Shown here: piece after piece, positions 10,566 through 18,630 of the stretch
How positions within the stretch are numbered: the first letter of the stretch is position 1
Layout of the letters: each line of letters starts with the position of its first letter
Source of the DNA: Roseovarius carneus
GTDB taxonomy: Bacteria; Pseudomonadota; Alphaproteobacteria; Rhodobacterales; Rhodobacteraceae
Assembly (NCBI RefSeq): GCF_020141465.1
Contig: NZ_JAHSPD010000001.1
Span: 974,374 to 1,038,373, forward strand
Length of the DNA: 64,000 nucleotides
Reading direction: 5' to 3'
Notes under the pieces: model-generated
Seen by the model: only the letters and a program-made list of their open reading frames with translations
What the model was told of the DNA's origin: nothing
Database searches by the model: none
Made by a program: the position numbers and the translations under genes

Positions 10566-10705
10566 GGACGTGTCTTGGCATCATGCCGGATGAGGACGAG
10601 CGTGCTGAGCGCGGTCATGACGCCGCAGTCTGGGTTAAGCTTCATGAGATCGGTGAAGGTGATGCCCACATCGATACCAGCCACTTGGCTCTCAGTTTTG
10701 GTCAC
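10562..10705 (-). pseudogene. Probable remnant of a hydantoinase/oxoprolinase subunit A N-terminus
   Basis: A GTG-started reading on the minus strand gives TKTESQVAGIDVGITFTDL, then MKLNPDCG and GVMTAL before stopping. Intact hydantoinase A proteins start with a V/GIDVGGTFTDL ATPase-like phosphate loop followed by LD..TG; here the second Gly of DVGGTFTD is Ile and the protein ends within 47 codons. The gene at 44949 carries the intact version (VDTGGTYTDA). A chance resemblance is possible because only about 25 residues are informative. Confidence 0.4.
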
Positions 10706-10799
10706 GGGTCCCGTGCGCCTTTTTATAGCGCTGGTTTGTATTTGATCCGCTTGGGGGGAAGTCAACGCACGAGGGGCGTGTGGTTTTTCTGTCGTGTTT

Positions 10800-10821
10800 G
10801 AGTATTTTTGCTAAGAAGAAG
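10800..10821 (+). repeat. Divergent copy of the dispersed intergenic element
   Basis: GAGTATTTTTGCTAAGAAGA resembles GGATATTTTTGGCAAGAAGA with four differences in the first twenty bases. It lies 37 bases before the ATG of the membrane protein at 10858, in a gap otherwise holding only the hydantoinase-like remnant. Confidence 0.5.
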
Positions 10822-10857
10822 CCCAAGCGGCGGGGTGTGGCTGGAAGCGGAGGGCTT

Positions 10858-12240
10858 ATGCGGTTTTTGTGGATAGTGGCAGCGCTCCTGTCTTGGGCGG
10901 GGCAGGCGCAGGCGCATGCGGGGGATCAGGGGTTTGTTTTGCTGCTGCCCACTGATTTCTACATCTGGTCCGGGGTGGCGAGCGTTGCGCTGACGGTGAT
11001 CCTTTTGGGAGTTCTGCCGGACCGGGCGGGGGCTGCGCTCTTTCGGCCCCTGCATCTGTGGCGGTGGCAGGGCAGAGACGCGCGCCATTGGATCAGCGGC
11101 ACTGTCGCACTGTCGCTTGTCGTGCTGGTGGGCGTCGGGCTTTACGGCTCGCGTGATCCGTTGGTCAATCCGCTGCCCCTTGTGGTGTGGACGCTCTGGT
11201 GGGTGATGCTGGTCACACTTCAGGGGCTGGTGATGGATCATTGGCGCTGGACCAATCCCTTCACCGGGCCTGCCGCGCTGATGACTTATCTCACTGGAGA
11301 GCGCGCGCCGCTGCGCTATCCCAGAGGGCTGGGCTACGGCCCCGGCATGGTGGGGTTCGTGGCTTTTGCCGGGTTTTTGCTGGCGGATGTTGCCCCCGCT
11401 GATCCGGCGCGGCTGGCGGTGGTGATCGGGCTTTATTGGTTGATCAATCTGGCCGCACTGTGCCTTTTTGGGCCGAGATGGCTCCTGCGGGCCGAATGTG
11501 TGACGATCCTGATGCGGATGTTTGCGCGGATGGCCGTTTTGGGCCGGCACCGGGGGAGTTTGGCACTTGGCCTACCGGGTTGGCAGCTTCTGGCGCGGCG
11601 GCCCATGCCGATGGGGGGCGCGATTTTTGCGCTTTTGATGCTGGCAGTTGGCAGCTTCGACGGGCTCAACGAGACCTTTCTCTGGCTGGGTATTCTGGGG
11701 CTGAACCCGCTGGAATTTCCGGGCCGCTCAGCCGTAGTGGGGCCGACTTTGGTGGGGCTTTGCCTATCGGTTGTCATATTGCTGCTTATTTTTGCGGCAT
11801 CGACATGGGCGGGGCTTTTCATGGCGGGTGTGCGCGGGCGGCTGGCGCTGGCTGTGCGTCTTTTTGCGCCTGCGATCCTGCCTATCGCGCTGGGCTATCA
11901 CATCGCGCATTACCTCACGAGTTTTCTGGTCGATGGGCAATATGCGCTGGCGGCTTTGAGTGATCCGTTTAATTCTGGCGCGGATCTTTTGGGCCTTGGG
12001 CAATACAGCGTTACCACGGGGTTTTTGTTTCAGCCGGGACCGGTCAAGGCGATTTGGCTCACGCAGGCGGGGGCGGTGGTGATCGGGCATGTGATTGCGA
12101 TTATCCTCGCTCATGTGCTGGCCCTGCGCCTTGTGCAGGGGGGGCGCGGGGCGGTGTTGAGCCAGCTTCCTCTGGCGGTGTTTATGGTGGCCTATACGTT
12201 CTTTGGTCTTTGGCTTCTGGCCGCGCCGCGCGGGTTTTGA
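10858..12240 (+). CDS. Polytopic membrane protein with signal peptide, function unknown
   Basis: 460 residues from the ATG at 10858 (GGAGGGCTT before it); a longer frame upstream has no site. Residues 1-19 look like a cleavable signal (AQAHAGDQGF follows), then roughly ten hydrophobic segments, with HWRWTNPFTGP and GYHIAHYLTSFLVDG as conserved-looking polar spots containing His. Similar alphaproteobacterial proteins are sometimes labelled fenitrothion hydrolase-like (FedB) in databases. I have no catalytic motif to support that activity. It stands alone between two divergent blocks. Confidence 0.6.
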   Translation: MRFLWIVAALLSWAGQAQAHAGDQGFVLLLPTDFYIWSGVASVALTVILLGVLPDRAGAALFRPLHLWRWQGRDARHWISGTVALSLVVLVGVGLYGSRDPLVNPLPLVVWTLWWVMLVTLQGLVMDHWRWTNPFTGPAALMTYLTGERAPLRYPRGLGYGPGMVGFVAFAGFLLADVAPADPARLAVVIGLYWLINLAALCLFGPRWLLRAECVTILMRMFARMAVLGRHRGSLALGLPGWQLLARRPMPMGGAIFALLMLAVGSFDGLNETFLWLGILGLNPLEFPGRSAVVGPTLVGLCLSVVILLLIFAASTWAGLFMAGVRGRLALAVRLFAPAILPIALGYHIAHYLTSFLVDGQYALAALSDPFNSGADLLGLGQYSVTTGFLFQPGPVKAIWLTQAGAVVIGHVIAIILAHVLALRLVQGGRGAVLSQLPLAVFMVAYTFFGLWLLAAPRGF

Positions 12241-12329
12241 GGATTTAAAAAACTAGACAAGGGGCGGAATGTTTCGCAGGGTCACTCGTAAAGGGCGGCA
12301 TATGATCGCCTCATACCGGGAGAAATGTC

Positions 12330-13616
12330 ATGACCAAGACGCCAACCACCCCCAAGACCATCAACCGCCGCACAGCCCTCACGGGGATTGCCGCAGGGGC
12401 CGCGAGCCTGCCGCTCTGGGCGCGCTATACGCATGCGCAGACATCCGAGCCTCTCAAGCTGGGCTTTCAGGTGCACCGTACGGGCATCGGCAGCGCTTAT
12501 GGGCGTTGGTATGGGCGCACGACCGAGGCCGCTGTGAAGCTCATCAACGATGGGGGCGGCATCAACGGCCGGATGGTCGAGGTGGTGGCCGAGGATGATG
12601 GGACAGACCCGCGCCGGGGTGCGGAGGTTTTGGAAAAATTTGCCAATCAGCATAATTGCGAACTGGCTTTTGGCACGCTGTTCAGCCATGTGGTTATCGG
12701 CTCGGCGCCGCGCGCGGGCGAGCTGAAGCTGCCTTATTTCGTAGTGTCTGAGGGGCATCACGTGGCCAGCGGGATGCTGAACCGGTACACGCTTCAGCCC
12801 GGTATCACGGATGTGAAAAGCCAGGTGCGGGCGATGGCGCCGTATGTGGCGGAAAATCTTGGCAAGAAGGTCACGATGATCTTTCCCGATTTTGCCTTTG
12901 GCCATGATCATCGTGATTTCTTTACTGCGGCTATCAAGGAGCAGGGCGGCGAGGTTCTGGAGCAGATCGCGATCCCGCCCGCCGAGACGTCCTTCACCAA
13001 GTATTTCCCGAAAATTCCGCGCGAGACGGAGGTGGTCTACCACGTCATGGTGGGGCCCGCCGTTCTGACCTTCGTGAAGGAGCTGGGAGAGTTCTTTGGC
13101 CCCTCGCGCCCGGCTATGTTTGGCTTCATCGACAGTCTGGAGGCGGTGGATATCGGCAGCCCGGGCCTCGAGTTCCTTGAGGGGACGTATTTCTGGGAAG
13201 GCATGTGTCGCGATGCGCAATCCGATCAGTCGGAGCATGAGAAAACCTATCGCGCCGCTGTGGGTGTGGATGATCATGGCGCGTCGATCAGCGATCCGAC
13301 GGATATATCTACCTATGGCCATATGTTTGGGTGTTGGGAAACGCTGCATGTGATCAAGGAGGGGATGGAGGCCGCGGGCTATGGCGGGCCAGCCGACCGG
13401 GCCAAGTTGATTGAGGCGGTGGAAGCGATGCGCGCGATCCCTGAGAGCCTTGCCCATCCGCAAGGCGACAAGATCTTCAACGGCAAGACCCATCAGGTGT
13501 TCGGCCACCAGAACATCAGCCGTGTTGAGAATGGCAAGATGGTCCGCGTGCACCGCACGTCGATTGAAGACACGCTCTATCCGGATGAGGTGGATTACAC
13601 CACGCAGTCGTTCTGA
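12330..13616 (+). CDS. ABC transporter substrate-binding protein, branched-chain amino acid (HAAT) type
   Basis: 428 residues. A twin-arginine signal (INRRTALTGIAAGAASLPLW, cleavage probably after THA) precedes a Leu/Ile/Val-binding-type fold (LKLGFQVHRTG, ETEVVYHVMVG, FGFIDSLEAV). GGAGAAATGTC precedes the ATG. The export route suggests folding in the cytoplasm before transport. It is the receptor for the LivHMGF-like importer at 14470-17724, separated from it by a HAD gene. HAAT receptors of this type bind diverse amides, aromatic acids and amino acids, so the ligand must be inferred from the Mo-hydroxylase at the operon end rather than from this protein. Confidence 0.85.
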   Translation: MTKTPTTPKTINRRTALTGIAAGAASLPLWARYTHAQTSEPLKLGFQVHRTGIGSAYGRWYGRTTEAAVKLINDGGGINGRMVEVVAEDDGTDPRRGAEVLEKFANQHNCELAFGTLFSHVVIGSAPRAGELKLPYFVVSEGHHVASGMLNRYTLQPGITDVKSQVRAMAPYVAENLGKKVTMIFPDFAFGHDHRDFFTAAIKEQGGEVLEQIAIPPAETSFTKYFPKIPRETEVVYHVMVGPAVLTFVKELGEFFGPSRPAMFGFIDSLEAVDIGSPGLEFLEGTYFWEGMCRDAQSDQSEHEKTYRAAVGVDDHGASISDPTDISTYGHMFGCWETLHVIKEGMEAAGYGGPADRAKLIEAVEAMRAIPESLAHPQGDKIFNGKTHQVFGHQNISRVENGKMVRVHRTSIEDTLYPDEVDYTTQSF

Positions 13617-13646
13617 TCTGAGAAAGTCGGGGAGGGGCTTTCCTTA

Positions 13647-13702
13647 GCGTTGAGTTTCTTTGGAAATTCAACGCGCTCAGGATATTTTTGGCAAGAAGAT
13701 GA
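13647..13702 (+). repeat. Hairpin plus copy 2 of the dispersed intergenic element
   Basis: GCGTTGAGTTTC (13647-13658) pairs with GAAATTCAACGC (13663-13674), one G-T wobble, four-base loop. Six bases later the element GGATATTTTTGGCAAGAAG ATGA (13680-13702) follows. The arrangement of hairpin then AT-rich element is repeated at 43771-43827. It lies between the binding-protein gene and the HAD gene and could act as an mRNA 3' end or processing point. Confidence 0.6.
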
Positions 13703-13737
13703 GGCGGTTACGTGTCGTGCTTTGAAGGGAACTTTCT

Positions 13738-14463
13738 GTGAGATTGCGGAATTACAAGGCGCTGACATTTGATGTCTACGGCACGTTGATTGATTGGGAG
13801 AGCGGGATGATTGCGGGGCTGAAGCCGTTGACGGATCAGATGGACGTGGAGCCAAGCCGCGATGCCGTTCTGGAGGCGCATGCGTTTTATGAAAGCACCT
13901 GCCAGCGCTATACTCCGGGCAAGGAGTACCAAGCCGTTTTAGCGACTGTCTACAAGCGACTTGCGGAGGAATGGGGGCTTGATGCGACATGGGAGGAAGC
14001 ACAGGTCTATGGCCATTCAGTGGAGCATTGGCCCGCCTTTCCCGATAGCGCTGAGGCGCTGGCCTATCTTAAGGATCACTTCAAGCTGATCGTTTTGTCC
14101 AATGTGGATAACCACAGTTTTGCTCATAGCGATGCCAAGCTGGGCTATCCGTTTCATGCAACTTACGTGGCGGGTGATATTGGCAGCTACAAACCTGACC
14201 CACGCAATTTTGACTACATGTTGGAGCATCTTGGGCGGCTGGGGATTGAGGCGGGCGATATTTTGCATACCGCCGAGAGCATGTTTCACGATCATGGCCC
14301 GGCCAACCGGCATGGGCTTGCCAATTGCTGGATCTACCGCAGGCACGACAAAGAGGGGTTTGGCGCGACGATGAACCCCGGCGAGATGCCGCGCTATGAC
14401 TTTATGTTCCATTCCATGGTGGATCTGGTCGAGGCGCATAAGGCCGAGATGGCCGGGGGATAG
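13738..14463 (+). CDS. HAD-superfamily hydrolase, haloacid dehalogenase type II-like
   Basis: 241 residues, GTG start with AAGGGA eight bases before it. Motif I FDVYGTLID (nucleophile D12), motif II LSNVDN, Lys in SYKPDP and a terminal HDHGPANRHG follow the type II haloacid dehalogenase layout. True L-2-haloacid dehalogenases carry SSNxWD at the last motif, whereas this has HTAESMFHDHG, so halide removal is doubtful and a phosphatase or other hydrolysis is equally possible. Its position inside a transporter and Mo-hydroxylase operon suggests action on the same substrate. Confidence 0.78.
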   Translation: MRLRNYKALTFDVYGTLIDWESGMIAGLKPLTDQMDVEPSRDAVLEAHAFYESTCQRYTPGKEYQAVLATVYKRLAEEWGLDATWEEAQVYGHSVEHWPAFPDSAEALAYLKDHFKLIVLSNVDNHSFAHSDAKLGYPFHATYVAGDIGSYKPDPRNFDYMLEHLGRLGIEAGDILHTAESMFHDHGPANRHGLANCWIYRRHDKEGFGATMNPGEMPRYDFMFHSMVDLVEAHKAEMAGG

Positions 14464-14469
14464 ACGCGC

Positions 14470-15396
14470 ATGGATCTGGGACCATATCTGCTTCTGGCGA
14501 GCCTTGAAGGCGCTGTCATGGCTTCAGTTCTGGCGCTGACCGCGGTGGGTCTGAGCCTTGTGTTCGGCGTCATGCGGGTCGTGAACATTGCGCATGGTGA
14601 GTTCTATATGCTGGGCGCAGTGATCGCGTGGTATGTGGCGCATTGGATGGGCGGGCACCCGGCGCTGGGCTTTGCCGTGGCGCTGGTTGTGGCCCCGCTT
14701 CTGGTGGGGCTGCTCGCGGCGGCGGCGGATATGACGATCCTGAAACGGGTGGAGTATGACCCGGAGCGGACCATCGTGGCCACGATCGGACTTCTCTATA
14801 TCATCCAACAGTTGACCTTGATGGGATACGGCCCCGAGGCGCGGCCCGTGGAGCCGCCTTTCAATGCGCGGCTTGCGATCCCATGGCTTGAGTTCAAAGA
14901 CGGCGCGCTGGCGATGTATTGGCCTTGGGGGCTGAGCACGACGAGTTACAAGCTGGCCGTGATCGGCGCGGCGGCGGTCGTTTTGGTCGGGGTCTGGCTG
15001 ATGATGACGCGCACGCGGATCGGCCTTGTGATGCGTGCCACGCAAGCGGACCGCGAGATGGCGCTGGCCTTTGGCATCCCGGTGGAGCGGGTCTATGCCA
15101 TCGTCTTTGGCATCGGGGCTGGGCTTGCCGCCCTTGCCGCCGTGCTCATCGTGCCCATTCAGCAGGCGCATTACCTGATGGGGGCCGAGCCGCTTCTTCT
15201 GGCGTTTATCGTGGTCATCATCGGGGGCCTCGGAAGTCTGCCCGGCACTGTGGTGGCGGCGATCTTCATCGGGCTGAGCGATGGGATCATCTCGGTCTTT
15301 TTCTCGCCCACGCTGGCCAAGATCCTCGCCACGCTTCTTGTGGGGCTCGTGCTGGTCTTTCGCCCCCAAGGCCTTTTCGGGACGCGCAGCACATGA
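14470..15396 (+). CDS. ABC transporter permease, LivH type
   Basis: 308 residues with about eight membrane segments; starts LLASLEGAVMASVLALTAVG and contains VNIAHGEFYMLGA, the hallmark of LivH permeases, and the EAA-like loop TRIGLVMRATQADREMALAFG. The stop overlaps the LivM ATG (ATGA). Partner of the permease at 15393 in the import of an unidentified small molecule across the inner membrane. Confidence 0.9.
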   Translation: MDLGPYLLLASLEGAVMASVLALTAVGLSLVFGVMRVVNIAHGEFYMLGAVIAWYVAHWMGGHPALGFAVALVVAPLLVGLLAAAADMTILKRVEYDPERTIVATIGLLYIIQQLTLMGYGPEARPVEPPFNARLAIPWLEFKDGALAMYWPWGLSTTSYKLAVIGAAAVVLVGVWLMMTRTRIGLVMRATQADREMALAFGIPVERVYAIVFGIGAGLAALAAVLIVPIQQAHYLMGAEPLLLAFIVVIIGGLGSLPGTVVAAIFIGLSDGIISVFFSPTLAKILATLLVGLVLVFRPQGLFGTRST

Positions 15397-16337
15397 GCGG
15401 GGCGCGCAAGATCATCCTCCTGCATGGCGGGCTTTTGGTTCTGCTCTTCGTGCTGCAATTCGTGCTGCCCGCCTATCATCATGGCAATCTGGCGCGGATC
15501 ATGGTGCTGGCGAGCTATGCGATCGGCTACAACATTCTCTTTGGCTACACCGGCTTGCTGAGCCTCGGCCACGCGCTGTTCTTTGCCGCCGGAATGTACG
15601 GGATGGGGCTGAGCATTGAGCATTTGGGAGCGTCCCCGGCCACAGCGATGGTGGCGGGGATTGTGGTCGGGGCGCTGGTATCGGTGGTGTTGGGTCTTCT
15701 GGCTCTGCGCACGGTGGGCGTGGCGTTCATGATCGTTACCTTGATGTTTGCGCAGGCGGGATACCTCACTGCGCTTTACTTCGTCGATTGGACGCGGGGC
15801 GACGAGGGGTTCGTGATCCAACAGGCGCAGCGCATCCTCTGGGGGATTGATCTCAGCGATGCCACCAACCGCTATTTCGCGGCGTATGGCCTTTTCGCGG
15901 CCTGCCTGCTGATCAGCCTCTGGCTTGTCCGCCACCCGTTTGGCAAGACCCTGATCGCTATCCGCGAGAATGAGGAACGGGTGAGGATGCTGGGCTATGA
16001 CATCTGGGCGCATAAGCTTGCTGCCGTGGTCATCTCCGGCACTATTTCGGCGGCGGCGGGCGCGGCTTATGGCCTGCTTTTCGGCTATGTGGGCGCGAGT
16101 TTTGCGGCGGTGCCGCATTCAATCCTGCCGCTTCTTTACGTGCTGTTGGGCGGTGCGGGCACTGTGCTTGGCCCCTTCATTGGAACGCTTTTCATGTTCT
16201 ATCTGATCGATTTAAGCTCAGGCATCACCACGGCCCATATGCTGATCGCGGGGGTGGCTTTGGTCCTGCTCACGCTCTTTGCACCCCAAGGTTTGGTGGG
16301 GGAGCTGCGCCGCCGGGTGTGGAAGTGGCTGCCATGA
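15393..16337 (+). CDS. ABC transporter permease, LivM type
   Basis: 314 residues from the ATG overlapping the LivH stop; the frame is open for another 158 codons upstream, but only inside livH. The motif GYTGLLSLGHALFFAAGMYG and the loop TLIAIRENEERVRMLGYD identify LivM. It ends overlapping the next ATG (ATGA), which shows tight coupling of the whole importer. Confidence 0.9.
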   Translation: MSGARKIILLHGGLLVLLFVLQFVLPAYHHGNLARIMVLASYAIGYNILFGYTGLLSLGHALFFAAGMYGMGLSIEHLGASPATAMVAGIVVGALVSVVLGLLALRTVGVAFMIVTLMFAQAGYLTALYFVDWTRGDEGFVIQQAQRILWGIDLSDATNRYFAAYGLFAACLLISLWLVRHPFGKTLIAIRENEERVRMLGYDIWAHKLAAVVISGTISAAAGAAYGLLFGYVGASFAAVPHSILPLLYVLLGGAGTVLGPFIGTLFMFYLIDLSSGITTAHMLIAGVALVLLTLFAPQGLVGELRRRVWKWLP

Positions 16338-17029
16338 TCCTGTCCACACGCGGCCTGACCAAGAGCTTTGATGGGTTGAAGGCGGTCACAGATGTTGATT
16401 TCGATCTGCCCCAAGGGCAGGTGCGCGCACTGATCGGGCCCAATGGCGCGGGCAAGACCACGCTTGTGAGCATGATCTGCGGGCGTATTGCGCCAAGTTC
16501 GGGTCGCATTACCTTTGACGGGTGCGATATCACCACCCTGCCCGCGCATAAACGCATCGGGCTTGGCATGGCCTACACGTTTCAGATCACGTCCGTTTTC
16601 CCGCGCCTTGATGCGCGCGAGAATGTGGCGCTCGCGGCGCGCCGGGGCCGCAAGGGGGAGGCTTCGGTTGCGGCGGCCTTGGCCCGTGTGGGTCTTGAGG
16701 GTCGCGCAGATCAGGAGGCGGGTGACCTGAGCTATGGCCACCAACGCCTTTTGGAGATCGCCATGGGGCTGGTGCAAAGCCCGCGTCTTTTGATCCTTGA
16801 TGAGCCGACCCAAGGCCTTGCCGAGGCCGAGATTGACGGGTTCAAATCCCTTATCCGGGAGCTTGCAGGCGATACCACGATCCTGCTGATTGAGCATAAT
16901 ATGAGCGTTGTGATGGAGCTGGCCGAGCAGGTGACTGTCCTTAATTTTGGCGAGATACTGGCCGAGGGCACCCCTGCGCAAATTCACGAAAACGCCGCCG
17001 TGCAGGCCGCCTATCTGGGGAGCGGATGA
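16334..17029 (+). CDS. ABC transporter ATPase, LivG type
   Basis: 231 residues from the ATG at 16334, which overlaps the LivM stop. Walker A GPNGAGKTT, signature LSYGHQRLLEIA, Walker B LLILDEPTQGL and H-loop IEHNM are complete. LSYGHQR rather than LSGGQ is typical of LivG. First of two ATPases powering the importer. Confidence 0.92.
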   Translation: MILSTRGLTKSFDGLKAVTDVDFDLPQGQVRALIGPNGAGKTTLVSMICGRIAPSSGRITFDGCDITTLPAHKRIGLGMAYTFQITSVFPRLDARENVALAARRGRKGEASVAAALARVGLEGRADQEAGDLSYGHQRLLEIAMGLVQSPRLLILDEPTQGLAEAEIDGFKSLIRELAGDTTILLIEHNMSVVMELAEQVTVLNFGEILAEGTPAQIHENAAVQAAYLGSG

Positions 17030-17724
17030 TGCTGGAGCTGCGGGGCATCAATTCGGGCTACGGGCGCGCGCAGGTGCTCAGGGATGTATCGCTCAGCGTG
17101 GCACCGGGCGAGATCCTCTGCCTGATGGGGCGCAATGGCGCGGGCAAAACGACGATGATGCAGACGATCATGGGGCTTTTGCCGCTCATGTCCGGGGAGG
17201 TGCGGGTGGACGGCCAGATTGTCAGCACCCTGCCTGCGCATGAGGTGCCGCGCGCTGGTGTGGGGTATATCCCGCAAGGGCGGCGGCTTTTTGCGGGGCT
17301 GACCGTGGCGCAGAACCTTGAGATCGGCCTGCGTGCACGCAAAAGCGGCCCGGAGGTTTTGGAGGAGGTTCTAGCGCTTTTCCCCCGCCTGAAAGAGCGG
17401 ATGACCCAGCGCGCGCAGACCCTTTCCGGCGGAGAGCAACAGATGCTCGCCACAGCGCGGGCTCTGTGTTTGCGACCAAAGGTGCTACTCTTGGATGAGC
17501 CCACGGAAGGATTGCAGCCCTCAATGATCGAGGCGATCCGTCAGGTGATTGTGCAAATGCGCGACGAGGGTGTTGCAATCGTGCTGGTGGAGCAGCGGGT
17601 CGATGCCGTCCTGTCGGTGGCGGACCGGGTGGCGTTCATCGAAAACGGGCGCAACGGCGAGACCCTGCCCGCCGAAGCCCTGCGCGCGGATCGCAGCATC
17701 GTGGACCGCTATATCGGGGTGTGA
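17026..17724 (+). CDS. ABC transporter ATPase, LivF type
   Basis: 232 residues; ATG overlaps the LivG stop. Walker A GRNGAGKTT, signature LSGGEQQML, Walker B VLLLDEPTEGL, and VGYIPQGRRLFAGLTV as in LivF. The pair LivG/LivF with LivH/LivM makes this a complete importer. Confidence 0.92.
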   Translation: MMLELRGINSGYGRAQVLRDVSLSVAPGEILCLMGRNGAGKTTMMQTIMGLLPLMSGEVRVDGQIVSTLPAHEVPRAGVGYIPQGRRLFAGLTVAQNLEIGLRARKSGPEVLEEVLALFPRLKERMTQRAQTLSGGEQQMLATARALCLRPKVLLLDEPTEGLQPSMIEAIRQVIVQMRDEGVAIVLVEQRVDAVLSVADRVAFIENGRNGETLPAEALRADRSIVDRYIGV

Positions 17725-17787
17725 GTTTCAGCATGCAAGGCCAGCGGCAGAACTGCTCTGGCGTTTCGCAAGAAGGAGAAGACCGAC

Positions 17788-18630
17788 GTGACTGCCTATC
17801 TGCGACCCGCCAACGTGAGCCAGGCCTTGGACGCCCTTGCCGAGGGGCCTGCCGTGATTGCGGCGGGGTGCACGGATTTGTTCCCGGCAACAGACCGGCG
17901 GGGCCTTGAGGGCCGCGTTCTGGATATCACGGGGATTGGCGATCTGGCCCATGTTGGGGCTGTGGCTGGTGGTGTGCGCATCGGCGCGGCAGTCACGTGG
18001 AGCGATGTGATCAAGGCTGATTTGCCCCCCGCGTTTGACATGCTGAAAGAGGCTGCGCGCGAGGTGGGATCGGTTCAGATCCAAAATGCGGGCACGCTCG
18101 TGGGCAACATTTGCAATGCATCCCCTGCTGCGGATGGTGTGCCCTGCCTTCTTGCCCTTGATGCGGAGGTCGAGATCGCCTCGGCCCATGGCCTGCGCCG
18201 TGTACCCCTGTCAGGTTTCATCACTGGGGTGCGGCAGACCCTGCTGACGCCGGGCGAGATGGTGACGGGCCTGTTCATTCCGGACGGATCGCTGGGCGGG
18301 CACTCGCGGTTTCTCAAGCTTGGCGCGCGGAGATATCTGGTGATTTCGATTGCCATGGTGGCTGCACGTGTTGAGGTACGTGAGGGCCGTGTGAGGCAGA
18401 TGGCGGTTTCTGTCGGGTCTTGCAGCGCGGTTGCCACGCGGCTTCTTGCGCTGGAAGAGGCTCTGATTGGGCGGCCTGTGATGGAGTTGAGCGCGCCGCT
18501 GGACGCAAATCTGATTGCGCCCGCGCTAAGCCCGATTGACGATATTCGCGCGGATGCAGGGTATCGGCTTGAGGCAGCGGCAGAGCTTGTCCACCGGGCG
18601 CTTTGCGATGTGGCGGAGGGGTTTGCATGA
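17788..18630 (+). CDS. FAD-binding medium subunit of a molybdenum hydroxylase (CoxM/XdhB-like)
   Basis: 280 residues, GTG start with AAGGAGAAG before it. FAD contacts are visible at AAGCTDLFP (equivalent of the AGGTDL loop), VQIQNAGTLVGNICNASPAAD and LKLGARRYLVISIA. The family shuttles electrons from Fe-S clusters to an acceptor in xanthine dehydrogenase/CO dehydrogenase-like enzymes. Its stop overlaps the ATG of the fused Fe-S/Mo subunit, which fits a two-polypeptide enzyme. Substrate unknown. Confidence 0.85.
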   Translation: MTAYLRPANVSQALDALAEGPAVIAAGCTDLFPATDRRGLEGRVLDITGIGDLAHVGAVAGGVRIGAAVTWSDVIKADLPPAFDMLKEAAREVGSVQIQNAGTLVGNICNASPAADGVPCLLALDAEVEIASAHGLRRVPLSGFITGVRQTLLTPGEMVTGLFIPDGSLGGHSRFLKLGARRYLVISIAMVAARVEVREGRVRQMAVSVGSCSAVATRLLALEEALIGRPVMELSAPLDANLIAPALSPIDDIRADAGYRLEAAAELVHRALCDVAEGFA

